NCBI GenBank assembly: GCA_033064195.1
Contig: JARBJD010000197.1
Span: 62,001-126,000, forward strand
Length of the DNA: 64,000 bases
From: Blattamonas nauphoetae
Taxonomy: Eukaryota > Preaxostyla > Oxymonadida
Direction of reading: 5' to 3'
In this document: positions 1 through 12,959 of the stretch, piece by piece
Layout: the number at the start of each line of letters is the position of its first letter
How positions within the stretch are numbered: the stretch's first letter is position 1
Notes under the pieces: generated by a model
Told to the model about the DNA's origin: nothing
Seen by the model: the letters and a program-made list of their open reading frames with translations, nothing else
The model's database searches: none
Made by a program: the position numbers and the translations under genes

Positions 1-3000
1 TTGTTTGTGTCGACGAGGAGTGATTCTGTGCTGCGGGCGTTCCTCGCTGCGTATTTAGCTTTCCAATGGTCGTTCTTGTTTGGGAGCAGATCGACAAGGC
101 GAGGTATGAACTGGAGGTGGATGAGGATGAGTTTGGTGGGTGGGGAGAGTCTGGCGAGTTCGGTGAGGAAGTTGATGACGTCGATGATGGAACCAGCCGC
201 CTGGAGGAGTTCGGGAAGTTTCTCCAGAACGAGGAGGATGAATTCAGTGAGGAGGGAGAGGGATGACACAGCAATCTTGTTGTCTTCCTTCGAACCCACC
301 AATCCTCCAAGCACCGTCTCCAAGACAACTGCACACGACGTCAGACACATTCTCAAAAATGCCTGTCTCCAATCAGGATGTGATCGGAACATGAACTTGT
401 CAAACATGATCATATGATCATCAACAGTCCCGGAGATCAGCTGAGACCGATTTGAAGCGAGTTCATCCACCATCATCAACAGAAACTGATGTGCGCTGTT
501 CGGGTACGACATGAAGAAATTCTCCAGCAGCGCTATGTGCGACAGGAACTGTTCGGTTGGGATTTGTGACGAGTTGAGCACCATCTGCAGGTGGATTGAT
601 GTGATGGCGAGAGGCGAGGTGTCGAGAGAGGTTGGAATTGTTGGGAATGTGTTGAGTTCGTGCGCGCTGATCGAACTGACGAGAGAGTGGAAGTGTGGGG
701 TGTTGAAGAGGGCATGTTTTGTGATGTAGGCGTTTGATTCTTGAATATTCGAGAGAAGAAACGGCGGGACGAGGTGTTTCTCTTCTTCTGGTGTCGGAAG
801 TTGGGTGAGAGAGAAGTGGCGGACGGGAGCTGGTTCATCTTTCACCATCTCTTTCTCTTCTTCTGCCTTCTTTTCCTCATTCTGCTTAATCACTTCTCCT
901 TTCTCCTTCTTCTGCCTCTCCTCCTCTTCGATAATGAAATCCGGTGTGTTTTCCCACTCATCCTTCTTCGTCTTTCTTTGATAGATCAAAAGATACGCCG
1001 AATAATCCTTCTGAATCCTCATTCTTTTCAATCCCGCCCTTCCCCCTCCCACATCCTCATCAAATCGATCCTTCCCAAAACAGAAATCTCGCAGACTCTT
1101 CTCTGGGAACGGCTTAACTTGTCTGTCGTTGAACTCGAACCATTGCGATGTCTTCGCAGGAGCGGACTCGTCACGAATCAAGCTCAAATAATGCCCCTTC
1201 CCAGCAGTCCCGATGTGGATCACAACGCCTGTCAGATGATACAGCGCGTTCTCGTTCTTTGTCTGGTTCCCGATGATCCTTTCTTGTTTCTGTTCCATTT
1301 GGGTTTTGATCTTGTTGAACAGACTCTTCCCGTCAAGTCCAGCTTCTGTTTCGTCATACGATTCTTGAAGAAACTGAGACAAGTCAAGTTCTCCAATCGG
1401 AAACTCGAAATAATCATTCAGCTTTGTGTCTTCGTTTGTGTCGTAGTTGTGTTCAAACCGTTTCAGATGAACAATCAGAGTGTTGGGAAGATTCTTCAGA
1501 AGCGCTCGACGGTACGCCAATCCCTTCTGTCCACAAGTTGAGCACGTGTACCCCCCCTCACCGCTCCCGATCGCCTCCGCCTCGGTCGACACAGCCAGTG
1601 CGTTGATCAGCGACGTCTCTTTCACATCCACTGACAGCATGTTGAATGGCTGCTCGGTCGTCGACACGTGGCCACAATCACAGATGATCTTCTGACAGTA
1701 ACATCCGTAGAAATACCGTTTGACGGCGTTTTGTTGATTCTGCATGGCGAGGACCGTCTCCACACGATCAAAAACACTCGTCAGGAACTCCATCGCATCC
1801 TCCTGACGATGTGGGTTGACAGCTTGGCCTTCTCGTTTGAAGTGGGACGTGAATTCGTTTGTGTTGATGAACGACAGACGAGATTCTTGCATTTCAGAGA
1901 ATAATTTCTGGAGAGCGAGCCAGAATTCCACAGCTTCGTTCTCTCTTTGTCGTCTGGCGACAACATTGCGAGGGGGAGGCTTGGAGGCGTCTGATTCATC
2001 GACGAGAGGGATTTCCGGTGAGGTGGAGAAGATGGTGAAGCGGAGTGGTTTGTGGAAGAAGAGGTGTTGGATGATCGAGTTCATGTAGCATGTGGCACCA
2101 AGATTCGATAGTCCAGAATAAGGCATCGTCCGAAACCCACAACTGACATCAACTGGCACTTCCTGCACAAAGACAGGAGAGATGACTTCGGAATACACTT
2201 TTTCGAAGTGTTCTCTGAAGCCATTCGTCATATGATCACTTAAAGTGATGGAGAGAGACAAGAGAGACAGTGCTGTGGTCCTTGTCTCTTCATGCAACAA
2301 TTTTGGCTCGTTAAACCCGTTTGTTGGTGTCGTCAAGAGGTCGAGAAGGCGAGACGCGAGGTTGAGTGGTTCTGATGCGGTGATTCTGTTGATGAGAGCT
2401 GTTGTTTGAGGGTGAGTGTCGGTCAGTGAATGAAGATACAAGATCCATCTGTGGATCAAAACAAGAACGAACGACGCAAACGTGTCTGGCTGCGTGAAAG
2501 AGTCCAGAAAGACGTGATGTGACAGATGAGCAATTAAGAGTGCCAACACGCGGAAGGCACTCTCCGCTGGTTCTCTGAATGCAATGAACGCGTCTGGAAC
2601 GAGCGTGTAGATGGGATGCTGTTCGGAGAGAATGATTGGAAGCTCGATGAGCAACTCTTGAACGAGAAAACTGCTCGTTCGCAATTTCGGTAAAAACAGA
2701 AGAAGGGAGAGCGCGATTGTGTTGAGAAGATGGGTGAATGGTTGGGATGGGAGGGATGCGTTTGGAGGAGGAATGGCTTTGAGAGTTGCCAAAAAAGACT
2801 GGATGGCGTGAGTTAAGTTGTCGGGATAATCGTTGACTTGAAGGAAAAATAAATACGATTGAAGGGAGGGCGAGAAGAGCGTGTTCATCAAACACGATGG
2901 ATACTGACTAACAAGCCGAGCGAGAAGGGTGAGAATGTTGATGAAGACAGTCTGGTGAGTGGTGTCGCTCCAGTCAGGTTCAGAGATTTCGTTGGCTTGA

Positions 3001-6000
3001 TCAACCATCGTCCTTGTTGAGATGAAGTTCCCTCTCGACACAGACTCCACACGCTCGATGAACGCTTCTGTCTCGCCTGGGCGAAGGAATGAGAGGATCT
3101 GGCCGTCGGTGAGGGAGAGGAAGGAGAAGGGGGCGGAGAACGCAGGCGATGTTGGGTGGATAAGATCAATCTCGTCGTTGTGTCGAAGTTGGACGTTTTG
3201 CTTCGTTCCGAGCGAGATCAGAAAGTGGAAGAGAGAGACGAAGAGTGTGATGACTGCTGGAAGTTGTTGATCGGCACATTCATCACTGCTCATGTTGAAC
3301 GGCGTGTCAGCCAACATCGTCTCCATCGCTGTCTTCGAAAATGGCAGCGAGATGTCTGCTGTTGACATCTGTTCCAATAATCGACTCAACCCGCCCAGAT
3401 GCAGCTGTGTGGAGTCTCCGTCACAGAGGAACTGAAAGATGATGCTTGCCAGCATAATTTGGATTGTTGACGGTTGGCGTTCTGAGCTGTGTGTCTTCAT
3501 CGATTCAGACACTGACTGGACGAACAAGCTGACGAGATGAGAGAGACCCCCATTGATTGAGAACCGTTCTCTCCACTCGTCGATCAGAATGTGTTTGGTG
3601 CTGACTGTGTTCCTTTCCGGTTCCAAATTAGGCGATGACACGGTGATCGTTCTGTTCTTGATTGGCTTGTCTGTGAAGAGATCTGTCGAGAGAGTGAACA
3701 AGGTCACATCTGGCGAGAGATCGTCTTCCATCCGTTGTGTGTCTTCGTCATCCAATCCAGCGATCATTGAAGCGAGCGGGGGACGATCGACGGGGGATTC
3801 GTTGCTTGAGCGAGGAGAGACGGCAGAGTGGGTGGCTCGCATGATCGAGTCGAGAACTTGGAGTGTGTAGAGAAGGTTAGTTTCATCAGCAAGAACCATT
3901 TCCCCATCGCCTCTCAACATCGCGTCCAAGTCATCTTTCTCAGCCAACGCAATGTTCTTCCGCAAATTTGGAGACGAAGGAATGTTTCGGATCAGCGTGG
4001 TGCAGTATTGACGAAGAGTTGGAGAGTATCTCGACGCCAAAGTGATGGTTGTCCAGTTCTCCGACAGAAGGAAGGCGGGATGGTCTGACAGACTCGTGTC
4101 GGAGAGTTGGAAGATAAGATTATCAGCGACAGGGGCTTTGCGGAGATTGATTGATGGTTGGAAGAAAGCGTTGAATGTGGAATTTTCGGGATATTGGCCG
4201 AGCAGGATCGAAACGTATGTTACGTCATTATCAAACATGTCGACGAGCTTGACGCCTTTCATCCAGATTGGGTATTTCATCATCAGCACCTGTTTGACCG
4301 ACTGAGTGCAATCCAGCTCGTCCATCTCCATCTTTTCATGCACCAACTTGTTGTCTCGGACTCCCTTCACTTCCACGAACCTCTTCGTGAGTGGCCCATG
4401 TCGCTCGATCTCTTTGCGATTTGTTGGAGGGAGAGACGCATCGTAAGTGCTCAGAAATTCTGTCAGAAGGAAGGCAGCATTCTCCGCTTTGATTAGAAGA
4501 TGGGCATCTGATCTGGAGATGAGTGTGGGAGACGATGGGAGGTGTCGGAGATCGTTGAGGATGGAGAGAGAGGAGAGGATGAGATGGGTGCGAGTGGTTG
4601 GAAGGGCGGAAGGAGTGGCTCGGCCAAAAGAGGCGAGAACTGCTTTCATTAATCGTTGACTCACTGGATTCACTCGCAATGTCGAGAGTTGAGCGAGTGG
4701 AATGGACTCTGCTGAACACAAAGCAACAAACCAGAAAGAAAAGTGAGAAACAGACCTGTGTTTTGTGTGTCCTCCAGAACGGATGGGGGAAGGCCGTTGT
4801 GGATGAAGGCGTGGAAGAAGTAGTTCATCAGAGGAAGGAGCCTCTGCTGACTGAAGGCGACGTTTTGGTAGAGCGCGGCGGCTGAGGGAGAGGAGAGAGA
4901 GAAGATGATTGGAGATAGGAAGGGAGGGAGTCGAAATAATAATTTTGTGTGAAAAAATGAAGTGAGGTGATGTGTGTGTGATGTGGAATAAACAGACTTT
5001 CAAAGACCATCGAGAATAGCTCCTCGAGTTTGTTTGGAAGCGCAATGGGTGCGAAAGGAAGAACAAGCTCACGTCTTTCCTTCTCCGTCGTTCCTCCATT
5101 CTGACACGCTTTCCAACTTTTCTGAATCTCGTCATCTTCCACAAACAGGATTCTGCGCCAGACGAGGGTGTCACCGAATGGGTGTGTGCTCGATATCTTT
5201 CTCTGAAGGAGAGAGACAGCAGCTTGGAACTCAGCGTCGTCGAGAGCATCCACAACACACATGTCCCAGATCTGGAGGAAGAAGGTGTTTGGTTGAGATG
5301 AATGGGGGAAAAACAATGTGACGAATTGAAGTAGTGAATCCATGATTTGTGCAAAAGTGAGAGAGGAGAAGCGGAGGGTTGTGATTGGGATGTGGTGGGG
5401 GTTCGGAATGAGACAGTTGAATGGGCAAGAGTCTTCGAGGGGAGAGTCTGATTTTTGACATTCTTTAGTGTTCTGAGAGGGTGGATTGACGATGGAATAT
5501 GGAGGTTCGAAGTTAAAGTCTTGGATTTTGAATGGAATAAAGAGTTTGTGGGATAGTTGTGGTCCAGTGGGATCACATGATGCTCTCAAATCAGTCAGTG
5601 TTGACGCAGAATCAGCCGTGGCTGCCATCTTTATCCTTCGAATCATATCGAGGCATGACGGCAGAAACGTCGGTCTGGTATTCATGAAACCGCGAATTTT
5701 TGATGGGATTAGTGGGGCATCATTGACGTGAGTCATCAGAAGTGCGAGGATTGGGAAGATCGTGTCGGATGTCTGAAAGTGGTCCATTTTCTTCAAAAGA
5801 ATGCTAAGAATTGTAGTTGATAATTCATGTTTGGTGCAAGATGAGATGAAAGTGCTGAGAGTATCAAGGAGAGCATCAAAAACTGGTTGTTGGAGTTGGT
5901 TTGATAGGGTCACTGAGGCTTCGTCGCCAATCAAAATTGACACCAAAAATGAGGTTATAGATATCAAAAATGGGACAGATGTTGATTCCCTCGCAATTTT

Positions 6001-6945
6001 ATCGAGAAGCTCGATGATTGTTGGCGTCAATTCAACTGTTATCACTGATGGGAAGTGGATTGGTGGTTCTGGCCTTGGAAGAGGAAGAAGGGTAATTCCA
6101 GAATAGACACTCGGATGAGGAGGGTAAGTGACTGGATAGTTTGGATTTTCACTTGGCGCAGGGGTTTTTGACTGATTGGCTGGATCGAGGAGAGAAGCAA
6201 TGAACTGAGCAGATTGCTGTGCACTCAGATGAGGGATAATTCGGTCAATCGTGTTCAGAACTTCTTTGTTTTCGTCAGTTCGATGCTGACAATGTTGATT
6301 CCAGAGAGTTGCGAGGAACGTGATATCAAAATCGGATTGCGTGACAAGAAACTCAAGAATCGGATGGAATTGTGACACAAGATTAACATGAGTTTGTGGT
6401 CCATATATTATTTGTAGAATATTGTTGCTTTGGAGAAATGAGGCGAGCTGACTTGGGGTTGTGATCGGGTCGTCATGTGTTGGTTGTATAGTGCTAAGAG
6501 GTAATGAAAAAGTGGGAGTTGGTTTTGGAATTAAGGTCTGCAGGATTAAAATGCCTTCGCGTTTCAATTCGAGCACGGAAGATGTCAATAACTGTAACGA
6601 GATTGCTCTCGAAATTTCTTCCAAATTGAACAAGCTCGAAGGTAAACTTAACACGTTGTCACTAGTATTGCGGAGGAGCTTCCCTGCCCATTTCAAAATG
6701 CGGCGAGGATACGGTCGACTTTGAGGTGAGAGAGAATCCAAGTCGAGTGTGAAGATCAATGTGGAGAGATGTTCGACCAACATATTCTGGGTTTCGTCTT
6801 TCATCCTTTCGATGTAAAGAGAATCAAAGGATGTTGCCGCCTGCTTGAGATGTGAATGGACCAATTGGATGTTTTCTTGGATCATGTTCGACTCCTCCAG
6901 CAGATACGTCAGAGATTGTGCATATCTTGCAAAATCGGGTTCCAT
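1..6945 (-). CDS. Giant USP-family ubiquitin carboxyl-terminal hydrolase (3' end beyond window)
   Basis: This is a cysteine deubiquitinase of the USP (C19) family that would remove ubiquitin from proteins. Exons by my reading are 6945-4998, 4881-4756 and 4711 to the left edge; the introns (116 and 44 bp) both begin GTCTGTTT and end CAG. About 2260 residues lie in the window without a stop. The Cys box NLGATCYMNS has its catalytic Cys codon at 2088-2090 (about residue 1566), and the His box GKGHYLSLIRD has its His at 1191-1193 (about residue 1865). Both fall in frame with the chosen ATG. Two CxxC pairs lie between the boxes (zinc ribbon), and FEFNDRQV follows the His box. The long helical N-terminal part resembles the scaffold of large USPs such as USP9X, USP24 or USP34, but I cannot choose among them. 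The start is the first Met followed by convincing coding sequence; the frame stays open upstream to 7224. Confidence 0.9.
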
Positions 6946-7305
6946 TCTGTTCAGAGACACCAATGACGGCAGTCGAACAGGCTTGGAGCGATTTCTGTAG
7001 AGAGAGCTTTCAATTATGGGTGCCTGGGTTTTGTCGCTCTGATGATTCACAAAAGGAAGAACAGAAGCATGAATAAAATGTGACTTGGTGCTTGATAACT
7101 TTAAAGTCATCCAAACATCCAAATCATGAATAGAACAGAAACAGAGAAAGGTAGTGAGTGAAGGGGTGAAGTTAAAGCTAAAAAAACAACGTGTCAGTAT
7201 AAATCCTAATATAAACATAACCAAATATAAATAGAAGAGATATTAATATCCGAAAGGGTCTGAAACGAGTCCATTCGACACAAAGGATTCGTTTCATAAA
7301 TTGTT
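6946..7305. other. Intergenic region, upstream of the USP gene
   Basis: These 360 bp separate the USP start from the stop of the TmcB-like gene on the same strand. The USP frame remains open for 93 codons here (to 7224), so part may be an N-terminal extension or 5' UTR. The residues read as hydrophobic and low complexity and do not look conserved. No other gene is supported. Confidence 0.5.
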
Positions 7306-10300
7306 TCATTCACTCATGCCATCAGCATCATGTTCTTCATCTCCTCTCATCCTCTCTCCATCACCTTCCACATCCCTCTTCTCCTCCGCAGGAATCGTGT
7401 TTCCAAACAGCACATCATCGTTCAAGAAATGACTGTCGAATAGTCGAATCAGATATCGCTTTGCGATTCGTGTCTGAGCTGTCTGGCCCAGCTTCATTTC
7501 ATCACAGAGCCATGTCAACCGCTGTCTGATCACCAGATGTTCGTGTGCATGCTCCTCAAGCTGATCGTAGTCTCTTTTGTCCATTTCTGCTTCTTCATCT
7601 CCAAACACTTGGGTTGTTGTGATGATCAGAAGATCCAGATTGGAGCAGAGATTCGTCATCGACTCATTTGTGCTGAGTGATTCCAACACATTCAGCGCCG
7701 CGTCAAAGATCTTCTGTCTGCCCTCATCCAACACACGATGCCCAGTGAGCATCGAGTTCAGAAAGGTCATCTCTTTCTCCTCGCTGCTGATTGGGAGGAG
7801 TTTGTAAAGAGCTGTGCTCTCTTCTGCGTTCATCGTCACTTTATACAACCATCTCATCGCAAACACTCCCATCGACACATACAACACAGCACACAACGCC
7901 ACGCTCACTCCAATCAGAATCCCTTTTGAGACACGAATGGACTTCTGAGATGTTTCAAGAATCTCGTTCGTGAGTGTGTTCATTCCGCCCCGCAGATCGT
8001 AACGACACGCAGACCCGATGAAGCGTGGGATGGGATGCAGTTCGGTGTAATATTCAAAATCGTCCCCACTCATCAGCCAGATGTACAACCGCATCTGCGA
8101 GATCAGTGTCGATAGTCCGCTGATTGGGAATTTCACGTCGAAGATACGATTGCCAATCGAGCAATTTGCATCCTCGGCTTCTTCCAAATAGCACTCTTGT
8201 TGTCGAAGGAGCGTCTTCTCGTTGTCTTCCGTCGACAGTCGAGATGTGATCACATCATCGAAATACGAATCGTCAGTGTGTGAGAACTCAGACACCCCAA
8301 AATGTGTGGCCGAGTGGAGTTGTTGGAAATACTTGGACGATTTGACAAGAAGCCCATAAAGCTCTGTTTTGTTGTGAGAGAGGTGTTCAAATCCTTTCAT
8401 CACTGGATTGGTGGACGTGGGGAAAGTGATGGTTGGGTCTTTTGGGGTGATGTTGGCGTAGTTGTAGAGCAGTCTGATGTTCAGAAATTCGATCAGCGAG
8501 AGAATCGAGTTCCGCATCCCACTCAGCGTGATGTTCTTGTTGTTTCCTTCGTATCTGCGAACGAGAATGAAGACAAGCACACACAGAACAGCCAGAGCAG
8601 CGACAGAGATGACAATGTTCAGAACGGCAGGAAGAACGAGGCGTTTGGTCAGAGGCGACGGAAGGTCGGCGATGTTCGCGATGAGCGTTGAAACATCAGA
8701 ATTGAACTTCTCTTCCCATTTGTCGTCGTTGACAGTGTTTCGGATAAACCCTTTTTGCGACGAGCTTCTTCTTCTCTGTGTCGTTTCTCCTCCACTCTTC
8801 TCATCTTCTCTTCCTCTTCATCCTTCCTTTTCTTCTCCTCTGCTTTCTTTCTCTTTGCATCCATCTTCGCAGCCACTGGTGATGTCATCCCCATCTGCGA
8901 GAATTGGAGTGGGAAGTTCAGAGGCACAGGCCGCATGTTGTTCAAGTGTGATGATGTTCCAGAGAGTGATGGGACGTGTGAGAGAGAACTAGCTTGCGAG
9001 ATCGGCTGACCGTAAATCGAGCCAGTTGGTGTAATCATCGGCGTTGTTTGTGAGTTCCCCATCGGCTGCAATCCGATCTGATCTGATTGCTTCAATCCCA
9101 TTCTTTCCCCGACAGTGGAGAGAGCAGGATTGGATGATTGAGTGGTCTGATTGGGGAAGAAGGGCATTATTGGCGAGCTGGCAGGGTGGGGGTACAGAGA
9201 GGGCGATGGAACAGGAGAGAATGATGGGAAGCCGCTGAAGAGAGTGGTCGGAGAGAAGAGAGTGTTGTGTGGAGGGACGTTCGAAGAGGGAGTGAGAAGT
9301 GGATTGACATTCGATGTGAAGCTGGAATTCTGGTCATTGCTCGAACTTGGAGTGTTTTTCATCGAATTCGATTCGTCATGATTCTCTTCAAATTGATGAC
9401 TTTTCTCTCCATTGTGAAACTCACCCGCTTGCGACTCGTGTCCTTCATCAAGCTCCACGTTATCGGCCTCCGACGTGTCTTCAGAGTCTGATTGAATCTC
9501 AGTGGCAGTGATCGCCTCGTCTCTGTCCGTCTCGATGAGCCTTCTAATCACACTCTGTAGCTTCGCTTTCGGCACATCGAGCAGATCAATCAACACAGCC
9601 TTCCTCTTCCGCACCATCTTCGCTGTCGACAAACAATACACCACCGTCAGAACCACCAACACCAACAACCCCAGCGAGAGCAGAATCGACAGATACACTT
9701 TGATCATCATTTCCGCGACATTCGACGTCTCGTTCATGTACGACACTACAGCCTTCTTCAGAGCGTTCGTGATCGGTTGAGGGCAGTTCGCAAGAAGGAA
9801 CAGAACATCACTTTGGAACGTCGGGTAGTCCACTTGCTGCTTGTTCGTGTTGGGCACAGGAACCAGGTGGCTCTCTCCCAACTCGCGCGATTTCTGAGAG
9901 ACCGCTGTAAGTGCTTCAGCGAGGGAGAGTGTTTCAGGCCTCTCCATCGCAACCATCGGCTGGAGAGGAAGGTCATCAATGTCAGGATTTCCTGTTTTGT
10001 ACGGATTCTCCTGCATCTCCAGCTGAAAGAGGTACGTCTCCACATCAGGCGACACCCACGGGTCAGTGAAAGAGCTGAAATCAAAAATATGGGCCACAAG
10101 ATTTGTGATAAATGTCGCTCCCTTCATCAACCCCTCCCGCACAAACGTCTCCCGAATAAGCGCCGGACTCTTCCCATCACTCGGAGTTTCATAATCAAAC
10201 CCATAGACGAAATTGAGCACGAAGAACATCAGCGCGTAGGTTGGAGTGCGACCTGTGTATTCGGCGAGGCGGGTGACTTCGCGAAGAACATTGATGTCTG

Positions 10301-12456
10301 TCGAGTAGTCTTTGGACATGGTGAGGTAGACGACGAGAGCGACGACGATGAGGAGAGCGAGAACGGTGTGGAGTGTGACGATGAGCGTGCAGACAAGAGT
10401 TTTGGTTGTTTTGGTGTCATCGCGAGCGAGTCCACCGAGTTCGGTGAGTAGTGCATCGTTTCGCTTTTTCTTCTTTTTTGATGGTTTCTGTTTCGATGCA
10501 CCCGAAGCTCCACTCGTCCCGCTTGCTCGACTCGCCTTCTCATCTTGTTGGACCTTGTGATCGATCGGTTGGATGCCTGCTTGTTGATCTGTGCCTCCGG
10601 TGGCTGTTGGGAGTGTGACAGTGGAGTCCTCCTCGATCTGATCGGCTCGCTGGATGATGATGTCGGCCATGTCTTCGTCGTCGTAGATGTCCAGCAGGAG
10701 CGAGGCGTATTGTCGGAGGAGTCGCGTGGATTGTGGGTGGGTGTTGAGCTGGTCTTCGTAAATCTTCCGTGCTTTCGCTTCGTTCTCCACAATCAGATGG
10801 AGAAGGGTGGGGATCACACTCAATTTGGGGTGTGGAGCAGTCAGGTTGGAGAAGAAGTCTCGCATCGCATTTTTCGCAGTTTCGTGCATCTCCTCCGCTT
10901 TGCTCATCTGAAGTTGGAACTGGGCGTTCGCCATTTCGCTCCCGATGCCACCTCTCGACGACTCTTCTTTCGTCTGGCAGAACAACTGGAATCGAAGAGG
11001 CCAGCTCGGGTTGCTCATTCGGGCTGTTCGATAAACACTCTGTGCCTTCACGTGATTCTTCCGAAAGTGGGTGAGGAAGTTGGCATAATGAAAATGAAGC
11101 TCGGCTTTTGTTTTGTGGCGTTTGAGAGCTGTGGTGTATATAAGGTCGGCATAATTGATATAATCAGCAGATCTATACTCCTTTCGCTGGATAAAGCGAA
11201 CGGAAGGCTCAACAAGTTTGTAGTTCTTCATTTTGGGAAGATCTGCCTTCGACGGATGGTCGGGGTCAGCCAACGGCATGCCATCATCGGTAAGCAGCCA
11301 TTTCCTTCTTGTTCTGTTCGATAGAAGCCTGAAAAACAGAATAGAGAGGCCGACACTGCAACCCGCTCCAACCACGGCACAGACGATGGTGATGATCAAC
11401 TGAACGGTTGAAGCGTTAGCCGTGGTGATAAACCCGCCAATAAGATATGCAAGCTCGAGGAAAGCCCGGAGGCATCCAAAAATTGTCCAGCGGAGGATGG
11501 TGAGGAAGTTGCCCATAAAATGGTAGTATGGTTGTTGGACGAGCACCCAAAGCACGAGGAAGGCTGAAACACCAACGGTAACAAGAAACCTCCAAAAGGG
11601 CCAATTGATAAGCATTCGCATCGCAAAAACTGTGCCGTAGAGAAGGATCGCTTGGAGGAGTTGGAACTGAAACGTTGGAGTTGAAAAAAAGCCTCCATAT
11701 TTTGGATTGTGCTGATAAATAAGAAGATGATCCACAACTATCAGGGCAAAGAACATCACGAGGAATATGACCGATGCGGTTAATCCAATAGACGTGTGAA
11801 TAATCTGTTGTCCAAAATATTGAGTCGAGGTTCCCCGAAAATATAGTGTTCCTTTTTGGTCTCTGTGGCAGTCAAACTGATTGATGGCTAGGTTGAGGAA
11901 GGGAACGAGCAGTACTGATACGCTGAATTCGGTGAGGGTTCGAAGGGCTGTGATGATCCATGGTTGTTTTTGCATGATTTTGGGGTATAGGAGCCCACAG
12001 ATCACGATAAAGACATATAGGAGAATTATGAACGCGAGTAGTCCGATACTGACAGGGGACATGTTGGCAGCAAGGAAATGTTGAAGCGAGGAGAGATCGA
12101 CAAAGTTAATGAGCTATAAGAACAATAAAAAAAGATGAAAATCTCGATAATATAGATAGACCATTGAGATCGCCATCTGTTGATACGATGTGGGGTTAAC
12201 ATGGAAAAATGCGAGTGATGTCGTTTGGAGAGTCATAATGACGAATTTTGTCCATTGCCAGACCTGATTTGGATGTTTTTTCTAAAAAATCACAACAAAA
12301 TGTATGAAAATATGAAGTAGAAGAAGAATGAACTTGTTTAGAGAGCGTGTAGACGAGTGAGAAGAATTTAGTGTCTCTTGGTTTGAATTGGTCCTGGTGA
12401 ATATCATGGACTTGCCCAATCGATCCAGTTGAGGAGATACTTTTGTTTTCATCCAT
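7306..12456 (-). CDS. TmcB/TmcC-like multi-pass membrane protein with TPR-like region (one frame break)
   Basis: This is a large membrane protein resembling the TmcB/TmcC TPR family found in trichomonads, ciliates and Preaxostyla; its molecular role is unknown. Exons are 12456-12334, 12281-12162 and 12113-7306, with introns of 52 and 48 bp. Joining them restores one frame starting MDENKS. Order: several transmembrane helices, TPR-like segments with the family pattern of Tyr/Ala/Asn (HFHYANFLTHF; LLRQYASLLLDIYDDEDMA), a polar linker rich in Lys, two more membrane-anchored parts with an extracytoplasmic loop, a charged coiled-coil stretch, then a final membrane pair and acidic tail. The frame slips at an A5 run (T's at 8752-8756 on +). 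One extra A there would give a continuous protein of about 1683 residues, so this is a consensus error or a one-base lesion. The C-terminal part after the slip is clearly the same protein. Confidence 0.8.
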
Positions 12457-12959
12457 AACCAATTAATATGTTTCGAGATATGGTCAATTCTGGTTAGAAA
12501 GAAAATATGGGAACGTTTCACAGATTGTGAGAAACAGTCAATCTAAGGGACTCCATAGTCATCAGTCTATATGTTCTATGCTGAGCAGAGAACCATTGTG
12601 AGAGAACTTGCTCATCCTTCACAATATCCGTTTGTTCATTCTGTTTCTGGAATGAACTCATCAATCTCAGATGGAGTTATCAGAATAGGTTTTCTGGATG
12701 ATCGCATCCTAATCATCGACTCGAACATTTGGTCTAGTTCGTCGTTGGTTCTAATAATAGCGACGTTCATCGTGGGAGAAGGTCAAGGTGTTGAAAGCAG
12801 CTCTCTTGTAATACTTGAGTCTTGATATCGTACATGGAGCTCGGTAGATGTGCAGGAAAGAGATTCGAGTCAAATAAGATATCAGGCGATCGGTTCCAAA
12901 GCGTTCGGACAGATTTGGAGATGATCAAACCATACTTCGCAAGCTCATCGTTCAATCTG
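12457..12959. promoter_or_regulatory. Divergent intergenic region between the TmcB-like gene and receptor copy 1
   Basis: These 503 bp lie between two divergent start codons and so should hold both promoters. I see no convincing ORF. The last ~50 bases before the copy 1 ATG are conserved upstream of copies 2 and 3 as well, which fits a shared core promoter or 5' UTR of that family. No specific motif is claimed. Confidence 0.4.

Noticed and set aside
741-1541. Plus-strand open frame of 266 codons
   Set aside because: Antisense to the USP catalytic domain, including its His box.
10545-11324. Plus-strand open frame of 259 codons
   Set aside because: Antisense shadow of the TmcB-like gene; the minus strand carries the recognisable membrane and TPR-like sequence.
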